Positions 10,985-22,187 of a stretch of DNA of 64,000 nucleotides are shown one piece after another. Where the stretch lies: contig CM055106.1 in the NCBI GenBank assembly GCA_029204225.1, forward strand, positions 13,522,812 to 13,586,811, written 5' to 3'. The notes under the pieces were generated by a model, which was given only the letters and a program-made list of their open reading frames with translations, was not told the DNA's origin and made no database searches. This DNA is from Diphasiastrum complanatum. Lineage: Eukaryota > Streptophyta > Lycopodiopsida > Lycopodiales > Lycopodiaceae. A program made the position numbers and the translations under genes. Numbering within the stretch: the first letter of the stretch is position 1; each line of letters opens with the position of its first letter.

Positions 10985-11185
10985 ACGGTAGCTTGCTGAT
11001 TTTGTACGGACAACAATAGTACTTTTTTATTTCATTCAAGTTTGATCAAGTTCTATTAGTGTTTGCATCTCATTTTGTGTGTAGATGCTGATTTTTTCTA
11101 CATTGGTGAGATTGGTAGTGTATTTGTCTTTCTAACCAAAGATCATTCAAGTAGGTTGGATCATAATGATCTGAAATCTTTCACA
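10985..11185 (+). repeat. Copia I 5' LTR, truncated on its left
   Basis: It matches the last roughly 150 bp of the 3' LTR, starting at GGTAGCTTGCTG, with a short extra stretch, and ends AATCTTTCACA directly before the primer site. About 400 bp of the LTR's left part, including the promoter region seen in the 3' LTR, is missing. Confidence 0.85.
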
Positions 11186-11197
11186 TGGTATCAGAGC
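11186..11197 (+). other. Copia I primer-binding site, initiator tRNA-Met
   Basis: The sequence TGGTATCAGAGC directly abuts the LTR end. It is the common copia primer site complementary to the 3' end of initiator tRNA-Met. Confidence 0.95.
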
Positions 11198-11783
11198 TTG
11201 TGTTTCAGGTTATGAAGGAGGAAATCAGATCTATCAATGAATTGGTGAAGATATCAAGTCTAGAGCATGCTAGAGAGGATTCTACACCAAAATTGGATTT
11301 TTTGCTTTTGTAGATTGGATCTTTTGTAGATCAGAACACTAAATAGGTCAATATACTTGTTTAATTCCGATTTTTGAATTCACATACTGGATTTGGCCGA
11401 TTTTTGGATCATTGGATCAGCCTAAGTGGTGGCTTATAGATTGCATATAAAATTTTCAGCATTTGCATGTAGATATGGAATAGTCAATTTCTTGTGATTT
11501 TGTCAAAACCCTAATTTTGATTGGATCTTTAGATAGTGATATTGTTGGACTTCATTTGAGTGTGTTTCAATCTTAGGAAGTGGAAAAAGTCACTAGATTG
11601 AGGATAGATCATAGGTTGATCAAGATTCCATGATTCTATGTGTTGATTTGCTTGGATAAGTGCTAGAAGAGAATTTGTGAGATAGTTTCAAATCTTGGTG
11701 ATTTCTTTTGAAAGCATTTGTTGTTATAAAGGAGTGCTTTGTGCATTGAAGCAGGTTGAAAGAGAAGATCAGGTCATTGCTAC

Positions 11784-12415
11784 ATGGCAAACTTAATTGG
11801 AGTCATGTTGGAAGCCAATGATAGGCTTACCTCAAGTAACTATTCATTGTGGAAAGGAGGATGAAGTCACTTCTTGAGATGAATGATGTTTTGGATATTG
11901 TTGTAGGTTTGGAGGAGAGACCAGCAACACAAGAAGATCAATTGAGGTATGACAAGAGGGCCAAGAAGGCTCTACACATGATAAAGATGAATGTTACCAA
12001 TGAACTTCTCAAGGAAGTTGGTAAGTGCACATCATCTTTGGAAGCTTGGAATTCATTGAAGAAGCTTTATGAATCCAAGTCTACTTCTAGAGTGTTGACT
12101 TTAAGAAGGCAAATCTTTTCTTGTTTGCAAAAGAATGAAGAAAGTCCATGTACTTTTGTTTTGAGAATGAAAGCATTGAATTATGAGTTAGCTTGCATAG
12201 ATGAAAGCATTAAGGAAGGAGAGCTTATTCAAGTGGTTCTTAATGGCTTGTTGGATGATCATGCTAACATTGTTCAAAGTTTTGCTATTCAAAAGACTTT
12301 GCCAAGTTTGATGGATCTTCAAGAGATCTTGATCAATGAGGAATATAGGCTTCAAGCAAGAGGTGGATCTACATCGACACTTCAAGTCTTGGAGGTGAAC
12401 ATAGCATCCTCTTGA
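11784..12415 (+). pseudogene. Copia I gag (UBN2-type), one frameshift
   Basis: Gag builds the element's particle. The Met at 11784 begins MANLIGVMLEANDRLTSSNY followed by SLWK, the usual copia gag start. A one-base loss near 11855 shifts the frame; the rest continues as RRMKSLLEMNDVLDIVVG, KKLYESKSTSRVLTLRRQIF and VLNGLLDDHANIVQSFA. It ends at a stop at 12415, just before the zinc-knuckle segment. Confidence 0.88.
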
Positions 12416-12427
12416 AGTTCAAGAGGA

Positions 12428-13240
12428 TGCTATGTTCACAAAGGGCAAAACCAAAAGTAAGTGGTCTAAAGGGCAAGATCAAGTAGATGCTTCTCAAGTG
12501 GAAAAAAGAAGGATAGATCAAAGATCAAGTGCTTCTATTGTGGCATCAAAGGACACTTTGCAAGTGAGTGCTACAAGAAGAAGAGAGATCAAGGAGACAA
12601 GCAAGGTAATCTTACTCTTGATGAGGATGGTTTGGATGTTCAAGATGCAAATGATGATGCTTTTGTGATGTCTCCATGTATGCTTGCTAATGATGGAGAT
12701 CTAGATCCTTGGTGGATTGATAGTGGAGCAAGTTCACACATGACCTTTCACAAAGGGTACTTCACTTCTTTGTTGGCATATGGAGATGACAAGAGGGTGA
12801 TCTACACGACCAATGATGGTGAGTGTGCAATCAAAGGGATTGGCAAAATTCCTATTTCTCTCTCTACAAATAGGAATGTTCATTTGGAGGATGTCTTGTT
12901 TATTCCATCTATTACCAAGAATTTGCTGAGTGTGAGTCAAATGCTAAGTAAGGGCCTCAAGGTGGAGTTTGATGGAGATGCTTGTTTGATCAAAATGAAG
13001 GACGTCTTGATTGGAAAAGGTAAAAGGCAAGGGAAGTTGTTCAAACTAGATGCTTGTGTTATTGCTAACCAAGTTGGATGTGTTGCAAGAGAGCAAATTT
13101 CTATACAAGAGGTTTGGCACAAAAGGATGGGACACCTCAACTTCAAGTCATTGGAGGTAATGGCAAGGAAGAAGGTTGTTATTGGTCTTCCAAGATTCTT
13201 AAGTGATGTCAAGCATGTTTCATGGATTTACTACAATTAG
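12428..13240 (+). pseudogene. Copia I zinc knuckle, protease and GAG-pre-integrase domain
   Basis: A CCHC knuckle, CFYCGIKGHFASEC, is encoded near 12510-12555. It is in a frame that leads into the protease motif WWIDSGASSHMT (about 12712-12747), which keeps the catalytic DSG. LFIPSITKNLLSVSQML follows, then the pre-integrase motif VWHKRMGHLNFKSLEVM (about 13111-13160). The protease matures Gag-Pol. The CPTCxxGK segment that normally links to integrase appears deleted near 13210. Confidence 0.88.
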
Positions 13241-14240
13241 CAATAGTGGAGCTAAGATGTATGTAACATTCATTGATGATTTTAGTAGATTTTGTTGGAT
13301 CTATCTACTAAAGAACAAGGATGAAGTGTATGATGTGTTTGTCAAGTTCAAGAATGCAAGGGAGAACCAATTTTTCACAAAGATCAAGTGCTTGAGAGGT
13401 GACAATGGTGGTGAGTACATATGTAAAAAGTTCAAGGCCTTTTGTGATGAGCATGGGATCAAGAGGGAGTATACAACATCAAGGACCCCACAACAAAATG
13501 GAGTGGCTGAAAGGAAGAATAGAACTTTATGTGAAAGTGCTAAAGCTATGAGGTTAAGTGCTAATCTTGACAAACCATTTTGGGATCAAGCTTTGTTGTG
13601 TGCCAATTTCTTGTGCAATAGGTGGCCGAGTGCTATTTTGGATGGAAGGACACCTTTTGAGATGCTATTCAAGAGGAGGCCGAGTGTCAACTTTCTAAGA
13701 ACCTTTGGATGCACATGCTATGTCAACATTACTCTTGATGATAGGACCAAGGAGGATCCATCTTCAAGAAGAGGTATTTTTGTTGGATATAGTGAGGTGA
13801 GTAAAGCCTACAAGGTTTACATTCCTTCTACTAACAAAGTGATTGTTGGTAGAGATGTCATTTTTGATGAGGCAAACATTCCAAAGGTGTCTTCAAGCAT
13901 GATTGATGGTAAAGTAGATGGATCTAACATTTTTGATGTTGATGAGAAGGATCCTACTTTGGATGGTGGTGATGATGGACCTTCATCAAGTCAAAAGTCA
14001 AGGAGATCATCAAGAGAAAGACAAGTACCTTCAAGGCTCACATATGGTCAAAAGGGTAAGCAAGTAGTTTCTGAAAATTATGTTGCTTTCCTAACCTCTT
14101 TGGATGATCCTACAAGTGTAGATCAAGCAAGGAAAGAAGAGGAGTGGATCCAAGCAATGGATCTCGAGTATCAAGCTCTTATAAAAAATGGAACATGGAG
14201 ATTGGTGGAGTTGCCTAAGGACAAGAAAGCTATTGGATGA
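13203..14240 (+). pseudogene. Copia I integrase core and C-terminal linker (first copy)
   Basis: The frame has FIDDFSRFCWIYLL with the first catalytic Asp, [14 protein letters not shown] with the second, and TPQQNGVAERKNRTL with the catalytic Glu. It then passes RRGIFVGYSEVSKAYKVYIP and the acidic/Ser-rich linker to EEEWIQAMDLEYQAL, where the RT domain begins. It stops at 14240, one codon before RT continues in the same frame. The 13362-14193 part is repeated at 14569-15399. Confidence 0.9.
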
Positions 14241-14568
14241 AAATGGATCTTCAAGGTGAAGACAAACCACGATGGATCTATCAACAAGTACAAGGCAAGG
14301 TTAGTGGCAAAAGGATATGCTCAACAACAAGGAATTGACTATGATGAGACCTTTGCACCCATGGCAAAGATGGTAAGCATTCGAGTCATCATTTCACTTG
14401 CTACACTTTATGGATGGGATCTAAGGCAAATGGACATTTCAAATGCATTCTTGAATGGTGATCTTGAGGAGGAAGTATACATGGAGCAACCCGAGAGCTA
14501 CATTTCATCAACAAAGACAAATCATGTGTGTCTTCTACAAAAGAGTTTGTATGGCCTTAAGCAAGGGA
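14241..14568 (+). pseudogene. Copia I reverse transcriptase, N-terminal part only
   Basis: The RT begins [20 protein letters not shown], then [40 protein letters not shown] and SLYGLKQG, where it breaks. The YVDD catalytic motif that should follow is absent because the sequence jumps back to integrase at AGGGAGAACCAATTTT. No polymerase can be made from this copy. Confidence 0.9.
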
Positions 14569-16024
14569 GAACCAATTTTCCACAAAGATCAAGTGCTTGA
14601 GAGGTGACAATGGTGGTGAGTACATATGTAACAAGTTCAAGGCCTTTTGTGATGAGCATGGGATCAAGAGGGAGTATACAACATCAAGGACCCCACAACA
14701 AAATGGAGTGGATGAAAGGAAGAATAGGACTTTATGTGAAAGTGCTAAAGCTATGAGGTTAAGTGCTAATCTTGACAAATCATTTTGGGATCAAGCTTTG
14801 TTGTGTGCCAATTTCTTATGCAATAGGTGGTCGAGTGCTATTTTGGATGGAAGGACACCTTTTCAGATGCTATTCAAGAGGAGGCCGAGTGTTAACTTTC
14901 TAAGAACCTTTGGATGCACATGCTATGTCAACATTATTCTTGATGATAGGACCAAGGAGGATCCATCTTCAAGAAGAGGTATTTTTGTTGGATATAGTGA
15001 GGTGAGTAAAGTCTACAAGGTTTACATTCCTACTACTAACAAAGTGATTGCTGGTAGAGATGTCATTTTTGATGAGGGGAACATTCCAAAGGTGTCTTCA
15101 AGCATGATTAATGGTAGAGTGGATGGATCTAACATTCTTGATGTTGATGAGAAGGATCCTACTTTGGATGGTGGTAATGATGGACCTTCATCAAGTCAAA
15201 AGCCAAGGAGAACATCAAGAGAAAGACAAGTACCTTCAAGGATCACAGATGATCAAAAGGGTAAGCAAGTAGTTTCTAGAAATTATGTTTCTTTCCTAAC
15301 CTCTTTGGATGAGCCTACAAGTGTAGATGAAGCAAGGAAAGAAGAGGAGTGGATCCAAGCAATGGATCTTGAGTATCAAGCTCTTATGAAGAGTGGAACA
15401 TCTTTTGGAGGATCTTCTTGTGTACATGGAGCTATGCAAGTGGATGGATGTTATCTTGCTCTAAAATCAAGTAATGGATCTGGAATTTTTTTTTTCAATG
15501 ACTTTGATGATAAAGTTGAAGATCAAGAGGTTGATGTCAAAGTGCTTCAACTAGTCAAAAGAGAAGTTGGCAATTTGGAGCTAGTCAAGAGCATCAAAGG
15601 AGAGGTAATTGGCAAAGATGTTGTGGATATGTTTTTGCAGCATATTGAAGACTCAATTAAGGTCAAAGGAGCAGCAAGAAGTGTTGTTCAAGTCTACTTT
15701 ACTTGTTCTATCTCATGTTTGAGCATTTTTCATGTGAATGTGTGCAAATTGTCAACTAGTTACATTGGTGGGCATTGTTTTGATGTTGGATTTGTACTAG
15801 CATTCTTGGCTGATTTTGTTGATGGAAATGGAGCTATTGGAGGCTCATTATGTCATTCATTCATGTCCAAGTCATCAAGGCTTGATGGGATCTTTTGGCA
15901 AGATGGAGATGGAAATTCATTCATGGAGTATCGTGGTGGATACATGGCAACAAAGGACAAAGGAGGAGACATGCAAGCAAATGTTGATCGCTCACATTTA
16001 TTGTTTGTTTGCTGTATTTTTTGA
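14569..16024 (+). pseudogene. Copia I duplicated integrase/linker fused to unrecognised sequence
   Basis: The 475-codon frame begins with a near-identical second copy of the integrase core ([30 protein letters not shown]) and linker up to WIQAMDLEYQALMKSGT at about 15399. After that the RT is replaced by about 205 codons with no copia similarity, including SCVHGAMQVDGCYLALKSS, VEDQEVDVKVLQLVKREVG and FVLAFLADFVDG. The copy of the active-site block has A to D and K to N changes but keeps the Asp and Glu. The tail may be captured host DNA or noncoding filler that happens to be open. Confidence 0.75.
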
Positions 16025-16408
16025 GAGAGTTCAAAGTTGGAAGCATGGTGGAATCATTTCATTTACATTCTATTTGATTCTTCATGTTCTAGTCACATTT
16101 TGATATGTAAAATTGATGTAAGACATAGTGAAGCATCCCAAGTGGACACTATTCTCTATATCAATTATGGTTGTTTCTATTTTGAGCATTACATGATCAT
16201 TGAAAGGAGATCTATTCTTAGGAAGAAGGTCATTCTTGTGATGGATCAAAGTTCTATTGTCAAAAACTATGCTAGGAGCAAGCATATTGAGATACAATAT
16301 CATTTTGTGAGGGAGCAAGTCATTACAAAGGAGGTGGAACTTCAACATGTGTCTTCAAGGGAATGTGTAGTTGATACACCAAAGCATTGGGAAAAGACTT
16401 GTTCATGA
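16025..16408 (+). pseudogene. Copia I RNase H tail fragment
   Basis: Near 16237-16408 the frame reads ILVMDQSSIVKNYARSKHIE followed by IQYHFVREQVITKEVELQHV and ECVVDTPKHWEKTC. This is the end of a copia RNase H, where one expects a DN-x-S-A motif, RSKHI and a V-D-x-(L)TK block. The N-terminal RNase H and most of RT are missing. Confidence 0.85.
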
Positions 16409-16460
16409 AACATAGGACTTCACTTGGAGTATTATCAAAGTCTATGCTAAAACTAGTTGA

Positions 16461-16468
16461 AGAGGGAG
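16461..16468 (+). other. Copia I polypurine tract
   Basis: AGAGGGAG directly precedes the 3' LTR start, the expected primer for plus-strand DNA synthesis. Confidence 0.8.
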
Positions 16469-17068
16469 TGTGAAAGATTCAACTAGTTTCATCACATTTT
16501 GCAATATTTTCATATTTGGCATATTGAGGCCAAAACTTGTTTTAGACTTAGAGGTTGACTTTTCAAAGTTCATTAGTCTAAATTTCATTTGAATAAACAC
16601 TTTTTGAAAGTGTGGGAAAGTTAGAATGCGAGTTTGAGTAGATTCAATTTGAATAGTTGGGTACATTGAATCTAGACCCAAAATTAGTAGGGTTAGCATT
16701 TTGGTGGGAAAACCAAGTGGCCAAGTAGGGTTTGGACCTATTATAAAAGGATGTAACTCGTGGAGAGAGCAATCTTCTCTCTTCTCTATCTCATTTCATG
16801 CTTATAGATGGTTCTCTTGGGTTCTACTATCCATTGGTGCACTATCTTGGTGATTGCTTGCAATTCTATGTGTAGAATGATCTATATTTGCTATTTTTGG
16901 ATCCACACGTGTGAAATATGGTAGCTTGCTGGTTTTGTACGGACAACAACAGTACTTTTTCATTTCATTCAAGTTTGATCAAGTTCTATTAGTGTTTGCA
17001 TCTCATTTTGTGTGTAGATGTTGATTCATTCAAGTGGGTTGGATCATAATGATCTGAAATCTTTTACA
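16469..17068 (+). repeat. Copia I 3' LTR (600 bp)
   Basis: It starts TGTGAAAGATT and ends AAATCTTTTACA; the 5' LTR ends AATCTTTCACA, the exact inverse of the start. A TATA-like TATTATAAAAGG lies near 16739-16750. The final roughly 150 bp match the truncated 5' LTR with several differences. Confidence 0.9.
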
Positions 17069-17474
17069 ATTTACACAGTCATACTTTCTAGCAAATCGAC
17101 AAAGACTAGTTCCACAACCACAACAACAAATTCAACAATGGAAAACTTGTATGCACTAAAAACTATGAAAGAATGCAAGACAAATAATGTTAAATTATTT
17201 CATTCCACTTTGGCCTGTTGTGCTAACTTTTCTGTCACTACACATTGAATTTCATCTGATTGCACTATCACTAGAGTATCAATGATATCTGGTCTTTTAC
17301 TTGTGGCATTTTGAACCTTATTAAGATCCTCTAACAATTCTCCGATCAACTCTTCATTCAATGATTCAAATTCCTCGTTCCATGCATCACCGCTTCCATT
17401 AAACATGCTTTTGCTTCTTAGTATCTTTTAAAAATTCCAATTTCTACTTGGATAGTTTGTTAGATGTGTCTTGT
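17069..17474. other. No recognised gene between copia I and the nepenthesin fragment
   Basis: A 68-codon minus-strand frame (17406-17200, Glu/Leu-rich with ELIGELLEDLNKVQ) has no recognised domain. This sequence lies inside the insert flanked by the direct repeats but outside the copia LTRs, so it is extra DNA carried with, or left next to, copia I. Confidence 0.4.
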
Positions 17475-18321
17475 TTCATCAAAAGACACCAAACAATATG
17501 CAAACTTCTGTTCAATCACCGATCCCAATTGAGTAATCAGAAGAACTGGACTCTGACCAAGCCCTACAATGCCCGAAGATGTTCATTTGACATGTAATTT
17601 CGATGGCCACATCCAAAGGTGAAGTTAATCTCTTGTTGGGCTCCGCTTGTTGTTGTCATGGTGAGGGTGTTGTTAGAAAAGTCCCCTTCCAAAATAGCGT
17701 CATCCCCGTATCCATAACGATATTGGCAGTTGCCTCCATCACATTCTCTTGATTGCAAGTTCAGGCATTGAGGGCTGCTGCAAGAGAGTTCTTTGTAGGA
17801 CGAAGAATCTTCAGGATCGAAGATAATTTTGTATTGCTTGTAGCACCTATAGCAAGGATAACATTGCACCCACGTTAAGTCACTTCCTGTATCTGCAATG
17901 GCGAGAAAGATTTCAGGTGGAGTGCAAGGCGCAGCTCCATCAAGTACTAACCATAATTCCACTCCAGGGGTGAAGTGAAATTTGATAATGCGATAGTAAA
18001 ATTAGGGTGATGCTTCATCATAATTGCAGAAATATGCTGAGCTCAGTGTCCAGTTTGCTTCACTGCACGCCGAATTCTCTCGATCTTCGTTAAATTGTGT
18101 AAAGATAACGAGTCTCAATGAATGAGCTCAACCCTATAACCATCACTTTTATAGTTAAGATGCATGCTACGTTGGGGATGCACGTTGTAGTGCGGGGAAT
18201 CTACTTTGCTTCTTCTGGAGGAAATTTTGATTGTTTGGGTTTTGAGTGAAGAACTTTTCGCATGTAGTTCAGGGGTGAACAGCTCAGAACCAATAAAGTC
18301 ACAACTTGCATCTAGCCACAT
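17475..18321 (-). pseudogene. Nepenthesin-type aspartic protease, N-terminal half (copy a)
   Basis: From 18321 down the frames give a propeptide (TQTIKISSRRSKVDSP, YRVELIH), then PPEIFLAIADTGSDLTWVQC with the first catalytic Asp (DTG), Cys-rich YPCYRCYKQY, SYKELSCSSPQCLNLQ, and FTFGCGHRNYM. Stops after ELIH and in QTGH-stop, and a frame slip near 17960, show decay. The family folds into two lobes; this is lobe one. The last roughly 110 bp (17475-17585) duplicate sequence at 10851-10978 in the C-terminal half. Confidence 0.88.
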
Positions 18322-18339
18322 GTTATTCTTAGAGGATTG

Positions 18340-18781
18340 TTAGAGCAATTATACAAAAGATTTGCTAAGATCCATCTTATATAGCAAGACAACCAGGTTT
18401 CCAAATTGTATGTTAGCAGTTTGAATATGGTAGTTGTACCTAGTAGTAATTTTGACTACAGTTGCCAGAGCAGCCAATGTGTATTGATTGAAAATCACTT
18501 GCACAACAACTTGTGAGAGCCATTCGCATGAGCACGGTGGTATGTTATCACATTACACTCAATTTCGTGGATGGGTTTAAAAGGATTATACAGGAATATG
18601 TAGTCTACAAAAGGCCATCCCAAATCTCACCAAATGCCAGCCCTGTATTGAGCATTGCTCAATGTCAAAGCTAACGATTGTGTTGGGCAAAGTGGATAAC
18701 CGGAAGGGTAATTTCCTTAGAAGAGGATCTCAACTGCACTTACGACTAACATTCTGGAATCGGCATAGAGCTTATATGCTA
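18340..18781. other. No recognised gene
   Basis: The first 100 bp resemble the sequence just upstream of the other nepenthesin N-terminal half (about 30960-31040, opposite strand), including a TTGTCTTGCTATATAAGATG-like word. This could be the shared promoter, with TATATAAG as its TATA box. Nothing else was seen. Confidence 0.45.
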
Positions 18782-18809
18782 TTCTCTCTCTCTCTCTCTC
18801 TCTCTCTCG
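18782..18809 (+). repeat. (TC)n microsatellite
   Basis: Uninterrupted TC dinucleotide repeats, about 13 units. Confidence 0.95.
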
Positions 18810-19711
18810 ATCTGACGCTCCAGCAAATTAGACACCGAATCGATAACTCAACAAAAAAAAGACAAATATATCAATAAACAATGTGTATTATAATCAACAA
18901 TATGTAAATTGCAGCACAACGCGCGATTGAATATAGCAAATGCTTCCATAGTATTCATTTTTTGGCCTTGCCTACCATGCCTACCGTGAGTGGAGGTCAA
19001 TGGAGTTTAGAATAAAGTCAATGTTAAAGGCTAATATGTGATGACATTCTAAACTTTGAAGGCTTGGACCTTGAAACTATCATTCATTTGTTGTCATTTA
19101 AAATTCTACCAATATGTGCTGCAAAATGTGCATAATTGGACTTTGTCATCCTATATTTGATGGATGTTTTTTGTTTAAGATATATTACATGAGGTGCCTC
19201 ATGCGAAAGAGAAAATCTTTTATTTACACTTTCAAAAAAGAGACTTTAATGTAATATTCTAAAACATGATTATATAGTTGCCATTTGTATGCATGAAAGA
19301 AGAAAAGATTCATGATTTCAAACTCAAGAAGTTTCGATTTTCCATACTCTTGTTCATATTAGAAATGCAAATCCAGATGATTATTTTGTTCTTCTAAGTA
19401 GGAGAATAGACTAGAGATTCAAGAGGCTCAAACGTTATTAGAGTGCATGCTTGCAAGGCGCATCGGCCTGGGTGGAGACTCGATGCTTTGCTTTGGCAGA
19501 GGTTGAGCAAGTCGATTAGATAGTACATTATAGATTCGGAATTTGATATTGCATATTCCAAGGCATTAGATGTTGAGGGACACTTACATATTGCATATCT
19601 TTTAGTAATTATAGAAGGTAGAGAAAGAAAGATGAGTTTCAATGAGAAACTATTTTTGGTGATTGTGCTTAGTATGCTGATAGGTTCGTGGATGTGCTTC
19701 TATTACTTAAG
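18810..19711. other. No recognised gene
   Basis: AT-rich sequence with only short frames. An 82-codon minus-strand frame (19642-19394) shows no recognised motif. Confidence 0.5.
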
Positions 19712-20299
19712 AATAGGGTCTCTTGTGAAGAATCATTTGTCACTAAAAGCGAATTGCTGATTGGATCTATTGCGACAATCAATATTCCTGGAGTTCAATC
19801 TACCCCAATTCTCAAGCAGGCCGGATCGCCCCACTATTACGTTGGTCTTAATGCACTCAGCGTTGGTGGAAAACGACTGGAAGTCTATCTGCCAGGCAGC
19901 ACGATCATGGATTCAGGTAGCACTTATACCTCTTCAGAAGGTTCTACGTATTCTATCATTCGAGACGTATTCAAAGCTGCCATCACACTCCCACTTGCAG
20001 ATGCGCCATCCTATACCCCGTTTGACCTTTGTTATAATGTAGAAGGGCTGTTGGCCGGTAGCTATAACATTCCCACTCTCAGCTTTCATTTGATAGATAC
20101 CGACTTTAACCCCCCTCCAGAGAACTATTTCGTACATATGGATGGTAAGAGTTTGCTTTGCCTAGCCATGAAGTCTCGTGAAGGCTTTTCTATAATTGGC
20201 AGTGTCATGCACCAGAATTATCATTTTGAGTATGATCTAGGCAATTCTAAACTCTCTTTCGTACGATCCCCATGTGGGTGCACTAAATCATCATGTTGA
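19712..20299 (+). pseudogene. Nepenthesin-type aspartic protease, C-terminal half (copy b)
   Basis: An uninterrupted frame encodes lobe two: KSELLIGSIATINIPG, YYVGLNALSVGGKRLEVYLP, the catalytic TIMDSGSTYTS, PFDLCYNVEGLLAGSYNIP and SREGFSIIGSVMHQNYHFEY, ending FVRSPCGCTKSSC. Lobe one with its catalytic Asp is missing, so no active enzyme is expected. Homology to copy a begins at ESFVTKSE, where one of the direct repeats around copia I also ends. Confidence 0.88.
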
Positions 20300-20659
20300 T
20301 GACATAAGTACGTCTATCTCAAGCGTAGAGAATGCTTATAGACATAAAATCAGCCTACTTTTCAAAGGTTAGAAGAGATTATATTGTTTAGCTTTTTGAG
20401 GACAAGGTTAAAATTTGTTTTGCTTATGGATATGTCACAATCTCTCAGTTGTCAGAGTTGTGTCATTTGAGTTGAGTAATTGAATGCTATTTTGAGTTCT
20501 AACGCTTTGTAAAATTTTAAGTGTACAGTATGAGTAATATGTGTAAACTTTCAGGTCATTTTTATTGAAACAAGAATGATGTGGCATACCACAAAGGCCT
20601 TGTCATTAATGTGGTGTTTTAAGATTTCTAAATATTTGACATGATAAACGACCATCAGT

Positions 20660-20960
20660 ATCAATGGATCATAGAATTAATGAACCGCGTACCGTTCACC
20701 ACGATCTAAGAACCGTACGGTTCTCAAAAATTTTAACCTGAAACCATGGTGAACCGTACAGGTAATTAATTAGTTAATTTTTTTGTCCCACCCCCAAAAT
20801 AAGCCCAAAAAAATGCTAAAAAAATGTCAAAAAAATTCCAAAAAAAACAGATTTGTAGGGAGTCTAGATTATTTACTTCAAATTATTTAATGGCCTATTT
20901 TTTAGCTACCCACCCCCAAAAAAAGACAAAAAAAAAGGCCAAAAAAATTAAAAAACTACC
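20660..20960 (+). repeat. GAACC/GGTTC-rich dispersed repeat, copy 1
   Basis: Contains several inverted GAACCG/CGGTTC words (for example GAACCGTACGGTTC), then a CCCACCCCCAAAA tract and A-rich sequence with repeated ATGCCAAAA/ATGTCAAAA-like words. A similar arrangement is at 60628-61010, so this is a dispersed repeat able to form hairpins. Confidence 0.7.
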
Positions 20961-21124
20961 CAAATTGTTAAGAGAGAGAGGGAGACGGAGAAAGGGGGAG
21001 GCTATCATAGTAAACCATTTCATAAGTGTACACAATGCACATCAACTGGCCATCCATCTGGAAAACAAGTGAGATGCTCTGTATATAATCTTGTCATATA
21101 GAGCCTTCCACATACGAAAATTCT

Positions 21125-21691
21125 TGTTGGAGGGTTTGTGGATCCCAAGGAAACCCTAACCCTAGTTAATAAGTGAGAGGGATTTGGCACCTACGTGTGT
21201 AAGTCCAACCCGATGATCACATAATTATTTGATTAGTTACAAGTCAATAAATGGACTTTAGGCCTACTTGCGGGACTTTTAATGTCGCAGGACCGAAATG
21301 TCAAGTTAGTGAATAAAGTTGGGTTTCCCTCCAAGTTGGATGGTTCCCACTCTTTTTTAAATTTGAATAATTAGAGAGGGAAAAATTGACCAATAGGATT
21401 CAGAGGCCAGGGTCCTCCTCTCTACTATAAGAAGGGACCAACTCGAGTTCCTACACATGTTCATTTCCTCATTTCAATAAAGCAGATTGGTTCTCTTCTA
21501 AAATGAATTGATGAATGCCGGAGAGCTACGCCAAATTTTCAGTTTGCAGCATGTTTGTTGGATGGTTAGCTTGCATTAGGCATCTTGTTGTTGCATGAAT
21601 AGTGTTAGATCTGCATTTAGGATTAGTTTGGGAGTGATTTTGCTTGATTTGAGTGGATTTGCTTGTTTGAAATCTAATCTGATTGTGGAAC
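21125..21691 (+). mobile_element. Deleted gypsy LTR/leader remnant related to gypsy I
   Basis: It starts TGTTGGAGGGTTTG, like gypsy I's LTR, and follows that LTR to about 21517. It then jumps past the LTR 3' part and primer site to leader sequence beginning GCTACGCCAAATTTTCAG, and ends where the leader match stops at GATTGTGGAACAGG. About 0.4 kb is missing relative to gypsy I. Confidence 0.85.
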
Positions 21692-22187
21692 AGGGGCTTT
21701 GTAACAAGACAAGATGAGACAAAACGAAACAAAACGAAACTTAGGTGAGCTCTGAAATTGATTTACCTTGATGGCCAAGTGATCGCAAAGTGAAACGAGG
21801 CGAAACACGAAGCAAAAGGATTCACGAACAAGATTAGTTCGTCAGGAATTTAGATATGAAAGCTGGTCACTGCCAGCTATATCATTCCTACAATCCTTCA
21901 TTTCTTCCATTTCTTCAAGATCTTTAGGTGCCATATCAAAGCTCTCAAGATTTTTGACTCAGTCATTCGATAATGAATAAGCATCTCCTGGAGGTACTTA
22001 GATTGGCTCATGATCATAATACCTGCAACAATATTTCTTTCTATCTCGATTTCCAAGCAATAAGCCCTTCTCCTAGTTCCTTCACTTTAAATTCCAGCGC
22101 TAATGCCTGCTTAATCCTTCTGATATTGTACTGATCGTTTCCTATAATCAGAATGCCATCTACATATACTACGAGTAAGACAACACG

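Larger units (their letters stand above)
10985..17068 (+). mobile_element. Chimeric Ty1/copia retrotransposon (copia I)
   Basis: In order: partial 5' LTR, tRNA-iMet primer site, gag, CCHC knuckle, protease, integrase, RT start, a second copy of integrase and linker, non-copia sequence, RNase H tail, polypurine tract and full 3' LTR. Integrase before RT marks it as Ty1/copia. It lacks most of RT and has frameshifts, so it is non-autonomous. It sits between two halves of a nepenthesin gene, inside an insert flanked by direct repeats of about 110-125 bp. Confidence 0.92.

Noticed and set aside
17200-17406. Small Glu/Leu-rich minus-strand protein gene
   Set aside because: Only 68 codons, no motif, and located in DNA next to an LTR; support is too weak.
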